This document shows, piece after piece, positions 8,862-17,267 of a stretch of 34,483 nt of DNA. Position numbers and translations under genes: made by a program. Source of the DNA: Phaeobacter italicus. GTDB taxonomy: Bacteria; Pseudomonadota; Alphaproteobacteria; Rhodobacterales; Rhodobacteraceae. Within the stretch, counting starts at the first letter, position 1. Each line of letters starts with the position of its first letter. Under the pieces are notes generated by a model that saw only the letters and a list, made by a program, of their open reading frames with translations, had not been told where the DNA came from and searched no databases. The stretch is from assembly GCF_001258055.1 (NCBI RefSeq), contig NZ_CVRM01000012.1:1-34483 (forward strand). Reading direction: 5' to 3'.

Positions 8862-9764
8862 CTATTTCAGAAGATCTTCTAAATAGGTGCCATACGCGTT
8901 CTTTGCAAAAACTCTCGCTCTCTGACATAAGGTCTCGGCGCTGATCCAGCCCTGATCATAGGCGATTTCTTCGGGGCAGCCGGTCTGCAGGCCCTGACGT
9001 TCCTGCAAGGTGCGCACGAAATTACCCGCATCCAGCAAGGAGCCGTGGGTGCCGGTATCCAGCCAGGCATAGCCCCGGCCCATGGTTTCCACCCGCAAGT
9101 TCCCCTCGTTCAGGTAGCTCTGCAACAAATCGGTGATTTCCAATTCGCCACGGGGACTGGGCTGCACCGTGCGCGCGCGCTCAGGCGCCAATCCATCCAG
9201 GAAATAAAGCCCCGTCACCGCATAATTCGACGGCGGCACCGCCGGTTTTTCAATGATCTCGCGCGCCTGACCGTCCTGATCAAACGCCACCACGCCATAG
9301 CGTTCCGGATCGGCCACGTGATAGCCAAACACCGTGCCGCCCGCAGCATAGCCATCAGCCGCGGCCAGAAGCTTGGGCAGCCCGTGGCCAAAGAACACAT
9401 TGTCCCCCAGCACCAGCGCCGAGGGCGCGCCTGCCAGGAAGTCTTCTGCCAGGATGAACGCCTGCGCCAGCCCATCGGGCGAGGGCTGCACCACATAGGT
9501 CAGTGAAATGCCCCATTGGCTGCCATCCCCCAGAAGGCGGATGAACTGATCCTGATCTTGCGGCGTGGTGATGATGCAGATCTCGCGGATGCCTGCCAGC
9601 ATCAGAACCGACAGCGGGTAGTAGATCATCGGTTTGTCATAAAGCGGCAAGAGCTGTTTGGAGACAGCCATGGTGATCGGATAAAGCCGCGTGCCGGAGC
9701 CACCTGCAAGGATGATGCCCTTGCGGGCGGAAATATGTTCTGCGCCGGGTTTGCCATCCCTCAT
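8862..9764 (-). CDS. rmlA: Glucose-1-phosphate thymidylyltransferase
   Basis: RmlA joins dTTP and glucose-1-phosphate to give dTDP-glucose, the first step to dTDP-L-rhamnose. The 300-residue protein has the nucleotidyltransferase signature [16 protein letters not shown], then [31 protein letters not shown] and the metal-binding [13 protein letters not shown], all as in RmlA. I chose ATG 9764, which overlaps the rmlD stop as ATGA, rather than a longer upstream frame whose extra 30 residues only read through rmlD. The catalytic core begins about 15 residues in. It is the last of the four rml genes and is translationally coupled to rmlD. The sequence is GC-rich, unlike the ABC and glycosyltransferase genes further along. 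Confidence 0.97.
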   Translation of the reverse strand: MRDGKPGAEHISARKGIILAGGSGTRLYPITMAVSKQLLPLYDKPMIYYPLSVLMLAGIREICIITTPQDQDQFIRLLGDGSQWGISLTYVVQPSPDGLAQAFILAEDFLAGAPSALVLGDNVFFGHGLPKLLAAADGYAAGGTVFGYHVADPERYGVVAFDQDGQAREIIEKPAVPPSNYAVTGLYFLDGLAPERARTVQPSPRGELEITDLLQSYLNEGNLRVETMGRGYAWLDTGTHGSLLDAGNFVRTLQERQGLQTGCPEEIAYDQGWISAETLCQRARVFAKNAYGTYLEDLLK

Positions 9765-10609
9765 GCCAAGTCTCCCAAATCCTTCAAAATATCGCGCAGT
9801 CCCAGCCGCCAGTCCGGCTGCAAAATGCCAAATGCTTGCTCCAGTGACGCGCAATCCAGCCTTGAATTCAAGGGCCGTGCGGCCGGGGTCGGATAGGCGG
9901 TGGTGGGGATATCCTCGACCTGACAGGTGATATTGGCCTCGGCAAAGATCGCGCGCGCGACATCCGCCCAGCTGGTCTCGGGCGCGCCTTGCAGATGATA
10001 GGTGCCGGATTTGCCGGCGTCTTCCGCCAGTTGCCGGGCCATCGCAAGGCAGGCCGCCGCGATGTCGCGCGCAGGCGTCGGCGCGCCGATCTGATCGGCC
10101 ACAATGGTCAGGCGGTCCCGTTCGCGGCCCAGCCGCAGCATGGTTTTGACGAAGTTGTTGCCATGCGCCGAGACCACCCAGGAGGTGCGCAGGATGGCAT
10201 AAGCCCCGCCTGCGGCGCGCACGGCCTCCTCACCTGCCAGCTTGGAGCGGCCATAGGCATTCAAGGGCCCGGTGGCATCGCCCGGCTGCCAGGGCGCGGT
10301 GCCGCTGCCGTCAAAGACATAATCGGTGGAGACCGTGACAAAGGGAATGCCCATGTCCGCACAAATCGCCGCCATTGCACCGGGGGCTGCGCCATTGATC
10401 ACGCTGGCCAGCGCCTCTTCGCTTTCGGCCTTGTCCACGGCCGTGTAGGCGGCGGCATTGATCACCGCCTGCGGTTGCGCCTGCCGGATCGCCGCAGCGC
10501 AGGCCGCCGGGTGGCTCAGATCCGCCTGATAGCGGCTCAGGCAGGTGACGGTTTCATCCGCCGCCAGTTCGCGGGCCAGCTGGCCGGTTTCACCAAAAAC
10601 AAGGATCAT
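9761..10609 (-). CDS. rmlD: dTDP-4-dehydrorhamnose reductase
   Basis: RmlD reduces dTDP-4-keto-L-rhamnose to dTDP-L-rhamnose using NAD(P)H, the final step. The 282-residue protein starts with the nucleotide-binding [15 protein letters not shown]. It also has [25 protein letters not shown] and the catalytic [10 protein letters not shown] (Tyr and Lys), all typical of RmlD in the SDR superfamily. ATG 10609 is supported by a GGAGAG ribosome site about 5 bases upstream and by the start of the Rossmann motif; 28 further upstream residues in frame lie in a structured noncoding element. It overlaps rmlA by four bases and is separated from rmlB by 145 bases. Confidence 0.96.
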   Translation of the reverse strand: MILVFGETGQLARELAADETVTCLSRYQADLSHPAACAAAIRQAQPQAVINAAAYTAVDKAESEEALASVINGAAPGAMAAICADMGIPFVTVSTDYVFDGSGTAPWQPGDATGPLNAYGRSKLAGEEAVRAAGGAYAILRTSWVVSAHGNNFVKTMLRLGRERDRLTIVADQIGAPTPARDIAAACLAMARQLAEDAGKSGTYHLQGAPETSWADVARAIFAEANITCQVEDIPTTAYPTPAARPLNSRLDCASLEQAFGILQPDWRLGLRDILKDLGDLA

Positions 10610-10631
10610 ATGCGCTCTCCAAGATGTTTTA

Positions 10632-10733
10632 CCCGGCGGCACCGCCGGGCAGCGCCCGACCCTCCCGTCAAACCGGAGGTTTGCCTGCGGCAAAACGGGA
10701 GGGCGCTTCGCACCCGCCCAGGCTCGGGCGCTG
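10632..10733. repeat. Nested hairpin element between rmlB and rmlD
   Basis: The rmlB-rmlD gap folds into several perfect stems: CCCGGCGG/CCGCCGGG (10632-10639 with 10642-10649); CAGCGCCCGA/TCGGGCGCTG (10650-10659 with 10724-10733); CCCTCCCGT/ACGGGAGGG (10660-10668 with 10695-10703). Inside lie two overlapping hairpins, CAAACC/GGTTTG (10669-10674 with 10678-10683) and TTTGCC/GGCAAA (10680-10685 with 10689-10694). These two share 10680-10683, so both cannot form fully at once. In the operon mRNA it would sit just before the rmlD ribosome site. It may be a dispersed palindromic repeat of roseobacter genomes or a regulatory RNA structure. Confidence 0.7.
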
Positions 10734-10754
10734 TCCTTTGTGGCCTATCTGTCG

Positions 10755-11807
10755 TCACTTGCCCGTCCCCAGCCGCTGGCCAACCCCGTCGCGGTTCTGC
10801 AGGGCGCGCCACCAGCTCTCGTTGTCGAGATACCACTGCACGGTTTTCTCCAGCCCTTCCTCCACCGTCACGCTGGGACGCCAGCCCAGCTCTTCGCGGA
10901 TGCGGCTGGGATCAATGGCGTAACGCGCGTCATGGCCCGGGCGGTCGGTGACAAAGGTGATCTGATCCTTGTAGGACGTGCCGTCCGCGCGCGGGCGCTT
11001 CTGATCCAGGATTTCACACAGCGTGTTCACCAGCTCCAGATTGCTGCGTTCGTTCTCGCCGCCGATATTGTAGGAGCGGCCCAACGCGCCCTTTTGCACC
11101 ACCAGAAGGAGGGCCGCGGCGTGGTCCTCCACATAAAGCCAGTCGCGCACGTTGGAGCCATCGCCGTAGATCGGCAGCGGTTTGCCCGCCAGCGCATTGA
11201 GGATCACCACCGGAATGAGCTTTTCCGGGAAATGATATGGCCCGTAGTTGTTGGAGCAATTGGTCAGCACCACCGGCAGGCCATAGGTCTCGCTCCAGGC
11301 GCGCACCAGATGGTCGCTCGCGGCTTTGGAGGCCGAATAGGGCGAGCGCGGATCATATGCCGTCTGCTCGGTGAACATCACCGAAGGGTCCGCAGGCAGA
11401 GAGCCATAGACCTCGTCCGTGGAAATATGGTGGAAGCGGAAGGCGTCGGGCTTGCCCGCCTGCAGCCAGTATTTGCGGGCCGCCTCCAGCATCTGATAGG
11501 TGCCGGTGATATTGGTTTCGATGAAATCGCCCGGCCCGTCGATCGACCGGTCCACATGGCTTTCCGCTGCCAGATGCATCACCGCATCGGGTTTGTGGCG
11601 CTCAAAAACAGTGTCCAATGCGGCGCGATCACGGATATCGACCTGTTCAAAGGCATAGGCCGGGCTGTCCGCCACAGAGGCCACATTCTCCAGGCAGGCG
11701 GCATAGGTCAGTGCATCGAGGTTCACCACCTGATGGCCGCGGGCGATGGCCAGACGCACCACCGCAGATCCAATAAAGCCGACGCCTCCCGTAACCAGTA
11801 GCTTCAT
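10755..11807 (-). CDS. rmlB: dTDP-glucose 4,6-dehydratase
   Basis: RmlB converts dTDP-glucose to dTDP-4-keto-6-deoxyglucose with bound NAD+. The 350-residue protein starts with [16 protein letters not shown]. It carries [13 protein letters not shown], the active-site Thr-Asp-Glu in [11 protein letters not shown], the [10 protein letters not shown] motif with catalytic Tyr and Lys, and [17 protein letters not shown] plus [20 protein letters not shown], all diagnostic for RmlB. Length agrees with the family. The first base of its ATG (11807) lies three bases before the end of rmlC (11811), so the two genes are almost contiguous and surely co-transcribed. Confidence 0.97.
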   Translation of the reverse strand: MKLLVTGGVGFIGSAVVRLAIARGHQVVNLDALTYAACLENVASVADSPAYAFEQVDIRDRAALDTVFERHKPDAVMHLAAESHVDRSIDGPGDFIETNITGTYQMLEAARKYWLQAGKPDAFRFHHISTDEVYGSLPADPSVMFTEQTAYDPRSPYSASKAASDHLVRAWSETYGLPVVLTNCSNNYGPYHFPEKLIPVVILNALAGKPLPIYGDGSNVRDWLYVEDHAAALLLVVQKGALGRSYNIGGENERSNLELVNTLCEILDQKRPRADGTSYKDQITFVTDRPGHDARYAIDPSRIREELGWRPSVTVEEGLEKTVQWYLDNESWWRALQNRDGVGQRLGTGK

Positions 11808-11810
11808 CGC

Positions 11811-12365
11811 TTACCCCTCCCACACAAACGGGCTGTCGAAATCCGCAAGCGCCGGCGCGGCGGCGTCTTTCTCGGACAACACCGGGGTGCCTTCGAATTC
11901 CCAGTTGATGCCGCAGCTGTCCCAGGCCACCGCGCCATCGCACTCTGGCGCGTAGTAATCGGTGCATTTGTAAATCACCTCGGTATCGGGCACCCGGGTG
12001 ACAAACCCGTGCAGGAAGCCCTTGGGCACCAAAAGCTGTTTGCCGTTCTCCGCGCTCAGCTCAATGCCGAACCACGCCCCGTAAGACGGTGATCCCTTGC
12101 GGATATCCACCGCCACATCAAACAACGCGCCCTGACCACAGCGCACTAGCTTGTCCTGGGCCGCGGGCGGGGACTGGAAATGCAGGCCACGCAGGGTGCC
12201 GGGCGCGCGCGACAGCGAATGGTTGTCCTGCACGAAATCCAGATCCAGCCCCTGCTCTGCCATGCGGCGCCGATTCCAGCTTTCGCTGAAAAAGCCGCGG
12301 CTATCACCAAAGCGTGCCGGCGTCAGCACCTTCAGCCCCGGCAGGCCTGTCTCTTCTATCTGCAT
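11811..12365 (-). CDS. rmlC: dTDP-4-dehydrorhamnose 3,5-epimerase
   Basis: RmlC epimerises dTDP-4-keto-6-deoxyglucose at C3 and C5. The 184-residue cupin has GDSRGFFSESWNRR, the active-site LRGLHFQSPPAAQDKLVRC with its essential His, FDVAVDIRKGSPSYG, VPKGFLHGFVT and TEVIYKCTDYYAP, the usual RmlC order. Length is normal. The ATG at 12365 has GGAG 7 bases upstream. As first gene of rmlCBDA it lies about 60 bases after a strong predicted promoter. Order rmlC-B-D-A on one strand fits the rhamnose operons of roseobacter biofilm plasmids, from memory. Confidence 0.97.
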   Translation of the reverse strand: MQIEETGLPGLKVLTPARFGDSRGFFSESWNRRRMAEQGLDLDFVQDNHSLSRAPGTLRGLHFQSPPAAQDKLVRCGQGALFDVAVDIRKGSPSYGAWFGIELSAENGKQLLVPKGFLHGFVTRVPDTEVIYKCTDYYAPECDGAVAWDSCGINWEFEGTPVLSEKDAAAPALADFDSPFVWEG

Positions 12366-12434
12366 CGCTGTGCTCCGCTAGTCTTATTTTACTCGGCATA
12401 CGCGACTGACGTTTAACGGTTCAACACCAAGACA

Positions 12435-12463
12435 ATTACACATGACATAGTAAAAGCTCTCAA
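12435..12463 (-). promoter_or_regulatory. Predicted sigma-70 promoter of the rml operon
   Basis: On the minus strand TTGAGA (12458-12463) and TGTAAT (12435-12440) each match the consensus at five of six bases and are spaced by exactly 17 bases. Transcription would start near 12428, giving a leader of about 60 bases before rmlC. Confidence 0.6.
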
Positions 12464-12559
12464 TAAAGACAGCTCACAACTGGCACAGGAACCACTTCCA
12501 AGTATCTTCTACGATCTTAGAGCAGGATTCATAACCAGTAGATCACAACAGCAGCGCGT

Positions 12560-12930
12560 GCGATGGCTGGAGGAAGACCTTGGGACAGCGCTCATAGCGC
12601 GTCTCCAATCCTTGTATCTTTCAAACATAATCTCGATGTGGTTGCGCCATTTGTATCGGCGCTTATCTTCTTTTTCTACTTTCGACCTAGGATACAAGCG
12701 CGTATCCTTTTTGTCTTTCAACGCGTTTCGGAATCAGTCAGCGTCCTGGCCACGATCACTGAGCAACCATTTGATGTTTGGCAGGCCGCTGAGCAGTGCC
12801 AGTGGCCTATATGATCGCTGACCTATCAGGCGAGCCCGTCACCCTTTTAGGGGCTATGCTATTCGGTGTGCCTTGAGGCATGTCGCGTCGATCATCACAG
12901 TTTTTGTTCGCCGTGCGCCGCCACGAACCC
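12560..12930 (-). pseudogene. IS5-family (IS427-like) transposase remnant
   Basis: Pieces of one transposase appear in order on the minus strand. VRGGARRTKTVMIDATCLKAHR ends about 12860; LPNIKWLLSDRGQDAD lies around 12740-12790; KRRYKWRNHIEIMFERYKDWRR occupies 12600-12664, followed in another frame by RYERCPKVFL (about 12570-12598). These match the DDE-domain landmarks of IS5/IS427-type transposases, including DRGxDAD and the IEIMFxRxKDWRR block. Stop codons, missing segments and at least one frameshift show decay. It sits upstream of the rml promoter, so it marks the edge of the glycan gene block. Confidence 0.7.
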
Positions 12931-13157
12931 GGTCATCATCCGCGCGAACATACCTTGCTTGCGCCAACACTGTCACGCGCGAGATGTGGTGGAGCTCCAG
13001 ACATTCGAAAAAGAACTGATCAACGCAGAACGCCGCCGCCAAGCACAAGAAGAACAACAAAACGTACCCGTCGGATCACTCGACATTCGCAGGTGACGCT
13101 GGTTGTAGTTATTCTCTGTCATGGCCCAATCCACGGCTCTCCGCCTTGCACCGGGCG

Positions 13158-13525
13158 TCAAAAGTTTTTTCCCAGCATCTCTTTCAGCGTTGCTACATCA
13201 AGCATGTGCTCAGCCAACATCTTCTTGAGATTAGCGTTCTCGATCTTCAGAGCCTTCAGCCTCTTGGCCTCAGACACTTCCATGCGGCCATACTTCGAAC
13301 GCCATTTGTAGAAAGTGCCGTCGCCCCCTCTCGGGACATTGCTGCGCAATGCCCTGCCGGGCGGTGGATGCCGTGCTTCCGGCACAGTTCCTTCGCCCCC
13401 ATTCCGGCTTGGTGCTCCTTCAGGATGCCAATGATCTGCTCTTCGCTGAAACGGCTTTTCCGCATCGTCTGTCTCCTCGCTTGGAGAACAGGCTAACTTC
13501 AAGTTGCGGACTTTTCAGGGGAGCA
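13158..13525 (-). pseudogene. IS3-family orfA remnant with left end
   Basis: From ATG 13465 the minus strand reads RKSRFSEEQIIGILKEHQAG and MGAKELCRKHGI, the helix-turn-helix protein (OrfA) of IS3-family elements. After HGI about 45-50 extra bases are present (roughly 13318-13365) and the frame changes; then TFYKWRSKYGRMEVSEAKRL and MLDVATLKEMLGKNF resume and end near 13158, where orfB should follow but is absent. The probable left end of the element is at 13525 (TGCTCCCCTGAAAAGT on the minus strand). Not functional. The IS3 orfB tail at 841-1067 could come from the same IS type. Confidence 0.8.
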
Positions 13526-13866
13526 TGTCACGATCCCTACATCACGTTCAGACGCGGTGAGCGTTCGATGCACGCATTTCGCATTCTCTATGGTGACAGG
13601 CGCGAACGAGTTTTCGACGCGCAACCAAATTTCATGAAACCGTTAGAAGAAGTTGGCAACTGCTCCGCAGATTGAAAGCTCTAAGTGACTGAGGGGAGCC
13701 GAGAGGCTCTGCCTCTTCTCTTCCCCAAAAGGCAAATAGGCACCGCCGTGGCTCGTTGGCACTGCGCCCGCACCACCAGCACCGATTTGCCTTTGCCCCT
13801 TCCATCTCCGTTCTCGCCGAAGGGCAAGGGTTGCAGGCGCAACCCTGATCCAAAGGAGAGTAAAAG
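13526..13866. other. Gap before ardA with inverted repeats
   Basis: At the left a plus-strand frame ending at TGA 13673-13675 reads DPYITFRRGERSMHAFRILY and more, possibly a fragment of a gene cut by the IS3 insertion; I do not recognise it. To the right lie a GAGCC/GGCTC hairpin near 13695-13710 and the arms AAGGCAAAT (13729-13737) and ATTTGCCTT (13785-13793), which could close a larger GC-rich fold. Such structures before ardA could serve as a single-strand promoter, but no clear -35/-10 pair was found. Confidence 0.35.
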
Positions 13867-14376
13867 ATGGAGACCTTGTTTTATGCCCAACCCTACAACC
13901 TTGATGCAGTCGGATTTCAGTTCCAGACGATGGAACAGTATGAAGACAGGCAAAGCCGATGCCGTGACAGTTTCGGGCAAGTCGTTGAAGAATTTCAATT
14001 ACAGTTCATTGATGGCGAAGCCATAGACGCGGCGCTGTTTGAAGCCCTGTCCATAGGGCAGAGCACAATCGGTGCTTTCATTGATCTGATTGATAAGTGG
14101 TCAGACGGTGACAAGCTGGCGGTGATCATTGCCGTTGGTGAATGCGGTTACAGCTTCGACATCGCAAAAGATGATCCGTCAGATTTTGACGTGAATATGT
14201 ACCACGATCAGAATTTGAAAGAGCTTGCAGAGCAGTTTGTCGATGAAGGCTTATTCGGTGACATCCCCGAACGCCTGTCATTCTATCTGGATTATGACGC
14301 CATCGCCCGCGATCTGGCGCATGACTACACCGAGACCACCATTGCAGGTCAACAGCTTGTCTATCGAATGGCGTAA
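13867..14376 (+). CDS. ardA: Antirestriction protein ArdA
   Basis: ArdA proteins are acidic DNA mimics that block type I restriction enzymes and help incoming plasmids or integrative elements survive. This 169-residue protein is strongly acidic and shows family-typical stretches: LFYAQPYNLDAVGFQF at the start, VEEFQLQFIDGEAIDAALF, GECGYSFDIAKDDPSDFDVN, LKELAEQFVDEGLFGDIPE and LDYDAIARDLAHDYTETTIA. Length agrees with the family (about 165). ATG 13867 has GGAGA about 8 bases upstream. It heads a two-gene unit with the unknown gene 10 bases downstream and sits beside parDE, so this is a transfer and maintenance island. Confidence 0.9.
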   Translation: METLFYAQPYNLDAVGFQFQTMEQYEDRQSRCRDSFGQVVEEFQLQFIDGEAIDAALFEALSIGQSTIGAFIDLIDKWSDGDKLAVIIAVGECGYSFDIAKDDPSDFDVNMYHDQNLKELAEQFVDEGLFGDIPERLSFYLDYDAIARDLAHDYTETTIAGQQLVYRMA

Positions 14377-14386
14377 GGGGGGGATC

Positions 14387-14815
14387 ATGACATATCAATC
14401 AACCCTGACATATCAGGATTATTCGGCAGGGCATCCATGGTATTACTTCTTGGGTGGCAAGGTGTTGACACCCAAACAAATTTTGGAGACCACAAGGCAA
14501 AGCGGCTATCAAGGCTATCGCCGTGACGAGATCACGCAGGCCGCCGATTTATGTGAACCGCAACGATCAGCCAAACTACGCGCAATACGGGACGAAGCCA
14601 TCCAAGGGTTAGAGAGTGATCTAACGCGATACCGCCAACTTGCCTTGGCTTTGCGTCGCCATGGCCGCACACGTCCCATCTTGCATCGGGTGACAGCGTG
14701 TGACGATATCCATACGAATATCAGTCTCAAGTATAACCATCTGGTCAATGGTTTTGCCCACCTGTTGGCCATTGATGATCTTCTAAGCCAGCAAGGCGAT
14801 TTGTTTGGAGGTTAG
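14387..14815 (+). CDS. Unknown protein downstream of ardA
   Basis: A 142-residue soluble protein I do not recognise. Its N-terminus is aromatic-rich (YQDYSAGHPWYYFLGGKVL), the middle is basic (SGYQGYRRDEITQ, RAIRDEAIQGLESDLTRYRQ, LALRRHGRTRP) and the C-terminus ends LLSQQGDLFGG. No catalytic motif, signal peptide or membrane segment is visible. The start ATG 14387 follows a GGGGGGA ribosome site and lies 10 bases after the ardA stop, so co-expression with ardA is likely. Its last four bases overlap the 3' end of the oppositely oriented parE gene. The sequence LLSQQGDLFGG could be a protein-interaction tail (clamp-binding motifs have a QLxLF-like form), but this is speculative. Confidence 0.7.
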   Translation: MTYQSTLTYQDYSAGHPWYYFLGGKVLTPKQILETTRQSGYQGYRRDEITQAADLCEPQRSAKLRAIRDEAIQGLESDLTRYRQLALALRRHGRTRPILHRVTACDDIHTNISLKYNHLVNGFAHLLAIDDLLSQQGDLFGG

Positions 14816-15132
14816 GTATCAATGCGTTGCAAGATTGAATGCCAGTCTTGCTGCCCGCCCAGCAAACGAATAATGGCGATATGGTCGGTTTTGATCACAT
14901 AGACGATGATGTGCTTCTCATGTGTAAACACACGAACGGGCGGATCAAACTCGGTGCGCTCGCGGACAATGCGCGGTGTTTGAACGAGTGTGTCAAAGCT
15001 GGATGTGATCCCATCCAGATACTTGTCAGCCTGAGTGACTGACCAGTTCTCGGCGGTGTACCGCCAGATGCTTTCTAAATCTTGGCGCGCTTTGGGGGTG
15101 AGGCGATAGTGCGAAGGCGTGTCACTCGGCAT
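14812..15132 (-). CDS. parE: ParE/RelE-family toxin
   Basis: A 106-residue toxin of the ParE/RelE superfamily; ParE members poison DNA gyrase, RelE members cut mRNA. Typical stretches are YRLTPKARQDLESIWRYTAENW near the N-terminus, ADKYLDGITSSFDTLVQTPRI, the RVFTHEKHIIVYVIKTDHIAIIRLLGGQQDW strand region and a short C-terminus. LESIWRYTAENW favours ParE. I chose ATG 15132, which overlaps the last bases of the antitoxin gene (stop 15122-15124), as usual in toxin-antitoxin operons; a longer frame upstream would read through the antitoxin. It probably stabilises the replicon by killing plasmid-free daughters. Confidence 0.88.
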   Translation of the reverse strand: MPSDTPSHYRLTPKARQDLESIWRYTAENWSVTQADKYLDGITSSFDTLVQTPRIVRERTEFDPPVRVFTHEKHIIVYVIKTDHIAIIRLLGGQQDWHSILQRIDT

Positions 15133-15364
15133 ATCTAGCGCGCATCTCAGCCTTGAATGCAGTAGGGTCAAATTCTTCGGCTGTACCGCTCTCAATGCCG
15201 TCGGTCACGGCGCGCTGCAAGGTGGCGACTGCTTCACGCTTTTCCTGATCTTTGCGAATAAGATCACGCACATAGTCACTGGCGTTGCTGTACAAACCAT
15301 CGCGGGTTTGTGCTTCCACCCATGCTTTCATCGGGTCGGGCAGTGAGACGTTCATAGTGGCCAT
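15122..15364 (-). CDS. parD: ParD-family antitoxin
   Basis: An 80-residue ribbon-helix-helix antitoxin. The N-terminus MNVSLPDPMKAWVEAQTRDG followed by YSNASDYVRDLIRKDQEKR is the ParD/CopG DNA-binding fold; the C-terminal half (AEEFDPTAFKAEMRARYAE) would bind and neutralise the toxin. It precedes and overlaps parE by 11 bases. The protein normally represses its own promoter, here probably at 15386-15425. Confidence 0.9.
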   Translation of the reverse strand: MATMNVSLPDPMKAWVEAQTRDGLYSNASDYVRDLIRKDQEKREAVATLQRAVTDGIESGTAEEFDPTAFKAEMRARYAE

Positions 15365-15385
15365 GATCTATATCCTTTCACCATC

Positions 15386-15431
15386 AGGATATCGCAACTT
15401 GGCAAAGTTTGTCAAAATTTTCTTGGCAAAC
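15386..15431 (-). promoter_or_regulatory. Predicted parDE promoter and operator
   Basis: On the minus strand a perfect TTGACA (15410-15415) and a TATCCT -10 (15386-15391) are spaced by 18 bases. The octamer TTGGCAAA occurs twice on the plus strand, at 15399-15406 and 15423-15430, bracketing the -35 hexamer with a 24-base period. These are candidate sites for autoregulation by ParD. Confidence 0.5.
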
Positions 15432-15515
15432 ATGTTATCAAAACTATTTTTGACGGATTCAAAATTAAACTATTTTGCCCTCACGTAAGCACACAGTGGT
15501 CTCATCATTGCCCTA

Positions 15516-17267
15516 CTAAAAAGCAAATGATGCAAAGGGGTTTTCGAATACACCAACGATTGGGGTAACATCCGGTGTATCACTGGATACGCTGTCAATG
15601 AACTGAACGACCTCATGAACCGAGCCTTCACTACCATCATATAGAGCCATCGCCCTACTAGCATCTGCCAAATCCGACAAACCTTTGATGATTGAATAGT
15701 ACACACCTATATCTAACTTTTGATCCAAGTAGATACGATCCGCAGACGCTGGTTTCACTCCGCCCAGAAGCTGCAGAATAAACTCTTCCTTGGAAAGCCC
15801 CCCGGCCTCCAAAAGAGATCGCCAGAAAATGGCTCCTGGGGCATCAGGATGCCGCCCTAGTACATTCTGGTAAGCGGTCGCCACAAATGTATGGGTATCC
15901 GGCCCATCTCCAAACACACTGCGATACTCAGTTGAGTTCGAAAAGTTGGACGCAATACGCGCCAAAGACATACCGGATGCGAATTGGTCCGCCCAGTAGT
16001 TCAATCCGTTCGCATCGGGTGCGCGCCCAAAATACGCAATATAAAGCTCAGCTATAGCAGATGTCTCATCTTCGCTTAACAGAGATACTCCACCGGTGTG
16101 AGGAGAGGGCACACTCGTTAAATGGAAATTGCCACGCTGCATCAAAGCTGTGAGCCCGACGCCCTCGACCAACACAGAACCGTTGGAGAATGTAACTCGC
16201 ACATCACCTCCTACAGCAGCAAACCCGAGGTCGCCAAAATCATGGACATCTCGGCCGATTTCAATGACATCCTCACCTATACGAAAGTCAGTGATAGTGT
16301 CATTTCCATCGCCACTCGCGAACACAAAAGTGTCCGCGTGACGACCTCCTGTCAGCCTGTCATCACCGGCTTGGCCGATTAGACGATCGTCTCCGTCTCC
16401 ACCAAACAAAGTATCGTCGTCAACGCCTCCAAATATAGTGTCATTCCCACTATCTCCATGCAGACGATCACGCCCGGTTTGGCCATATAGTACATCATCA
16501 CCCAAACCACCTGCGATAAGATCGTGGTGGGCTTCGCCCGAAATCTGATCATCGCCCAATCCGCCAAGCAAATAATCCTGCCCACTTCCTCCTGTGATGA
16601 AATCATCACCTCCTCGCCCGTGGATCATGTCTCGAGTGTTGTGGAACGCGGTTACTGCGCTCTTAAGTATGTCATCGACATTGCTGCCCTCTTGTACGTT
16701 CAAAATTTGACTGCCGACTTGAATGCTCTCAACATCAAACAAGCGGTCAGCCCCTGAGCTTGTTGTCAAAGTAGCACCTGCGACGTCATCGAAGACAAAA
16801 CTATATCCGGGCACCTTAGGGGAAACGATAAAGCTATCGGTGCCAAGACCACCGTAGATCACATCATCCCCTGTACCTGCTTGTATGTTGTCATCACCCG
16901 CAAAGGTGATGATCCTCTCGCCACTGTTTATATGAGATATGTACGTATCATCTCCAGAAAGCGCGACCGCCAACAAACTACCAAATGTGTTTGTCGCTAT
17001 TTGCTCAGAGGTGAGAGACACGCCGACTGCCTGAATCAAAAGACTGTCTTCGTAAAACAATTCAAAGCCATCAATCGTACTCTGTCGAGCCACATTCCCC
17101 ACTTGATCGTATGTAAAATCACCTTGGAACCGCAGCACATATGGTGCTCGACCCAAAACAATCTCTGCGTTTGACGCAACCAACACAGCTGCACGTGTGA
17201 AATCAAAAGAGGAGAAGTCAAACGACGGCACTCTGTTTGCCGCCTCTGTCACGATGACGTTTGCCAT
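15516..17267 (-). CDS. RTX repeat and DUF4214 protein, secreted type
   Basis: A 583-residue acidic protein without an N-terminal signal peptide. Residues about 115-150 and 215-315 carry nonapeptide calcium-binding repeats of form GGxGxDxxx (GRGGDDFITGGSGQDYLLGG, GGDGDDRLIGQAGDD), which fold as a beta-roll and go with type I secretion. Residues about 400-510 match a DUF4214-like module (ELYIAYFGRAPDANGLNYWAD, YQNVLGRHPDAPGAIFWRSL). The C-terminus (LDQKLDIGVYYSIIKGLSDLADAS ... NPFASFAF) resembles that of the subtilase encoded divergently 294 bases away. It could be a surface or matrix protein. No HlyB/HlyD/TolC genes are present here, so the secretion system would be encoded elsewhere. Confidence 0.85.
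   Translation of the reverse strand: MANVIVTEAANRVPSFDFSSFDFTRAAVLVASNAEIVLGRAPYVLRFQGDFTYDQVGNVARQSTIDGFELFYEDSLLIQAVGVSLTSEQIATNTFGSLLAVALSGDDTYISHINSGERIITFAGDDNIQAGTGDDVIYGGLGTDSFIVSPKVPGYSFVFDDVAGATLTTSSGADRLFDVESIQVGSQILNVQEGSNVDDILKSAVTAFHNTRDMIHGRGGDDFITGGSGQDYLLGGLGDDQISGEAHHDLIAGGLGDDVLYGQTGRDRLHGDSGNDTIFGGVDDDTLFGGDGDDRLIGQAGDDRLTGGRHADTFVFASGDGNDTITDFRIGEDVIEIGRDVHDFGDLGFAAVGGDVRVTFSNGSVLVEGVGLTALMQRGNFHLTSVPSPHTGGVSLLSEDETSAIAELYIAYFGRAPDANGLNYWADQFASGMSLARIASNFSNSTEYRSVFGDGPDTHTFVATAYQNVLGRHPDAPGAIFWRSLLEAGGLSKEEFILQLLGGVKPASADRIYLDQKLDIGVYYSIIKGLSDLADASRAMALYDGSEGSVHEVVQFIDSVSSDTPDVTPIVGVFENPFASFAF

Noticed and set aside
8665-8928. An 87-residue minus-strand frame with several Cys between rmlA and the ABC gene
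   Set aside because: It overlaps the rmlA end in another frame and the ABC start; no ribosome site and no clear zinc-finger spacing.
10545-11801. A 418-residue plus-strand frame across rmlB
   Set aside because: Antisense to a fully recognisable rmlB, no motif.
12509-12721. A 70-residue minus-strand frame as an intact gene
   Set aside because: It is one fragment of the decayed IS5-type transposase, with a frameshift after KDWRR.
16400-16620. Short-period repeats resembling a CRISPR-like array
   Set aside because: They are the coding repeats of the RTX nonapeptides, about 27 bases per unit, without spacers.
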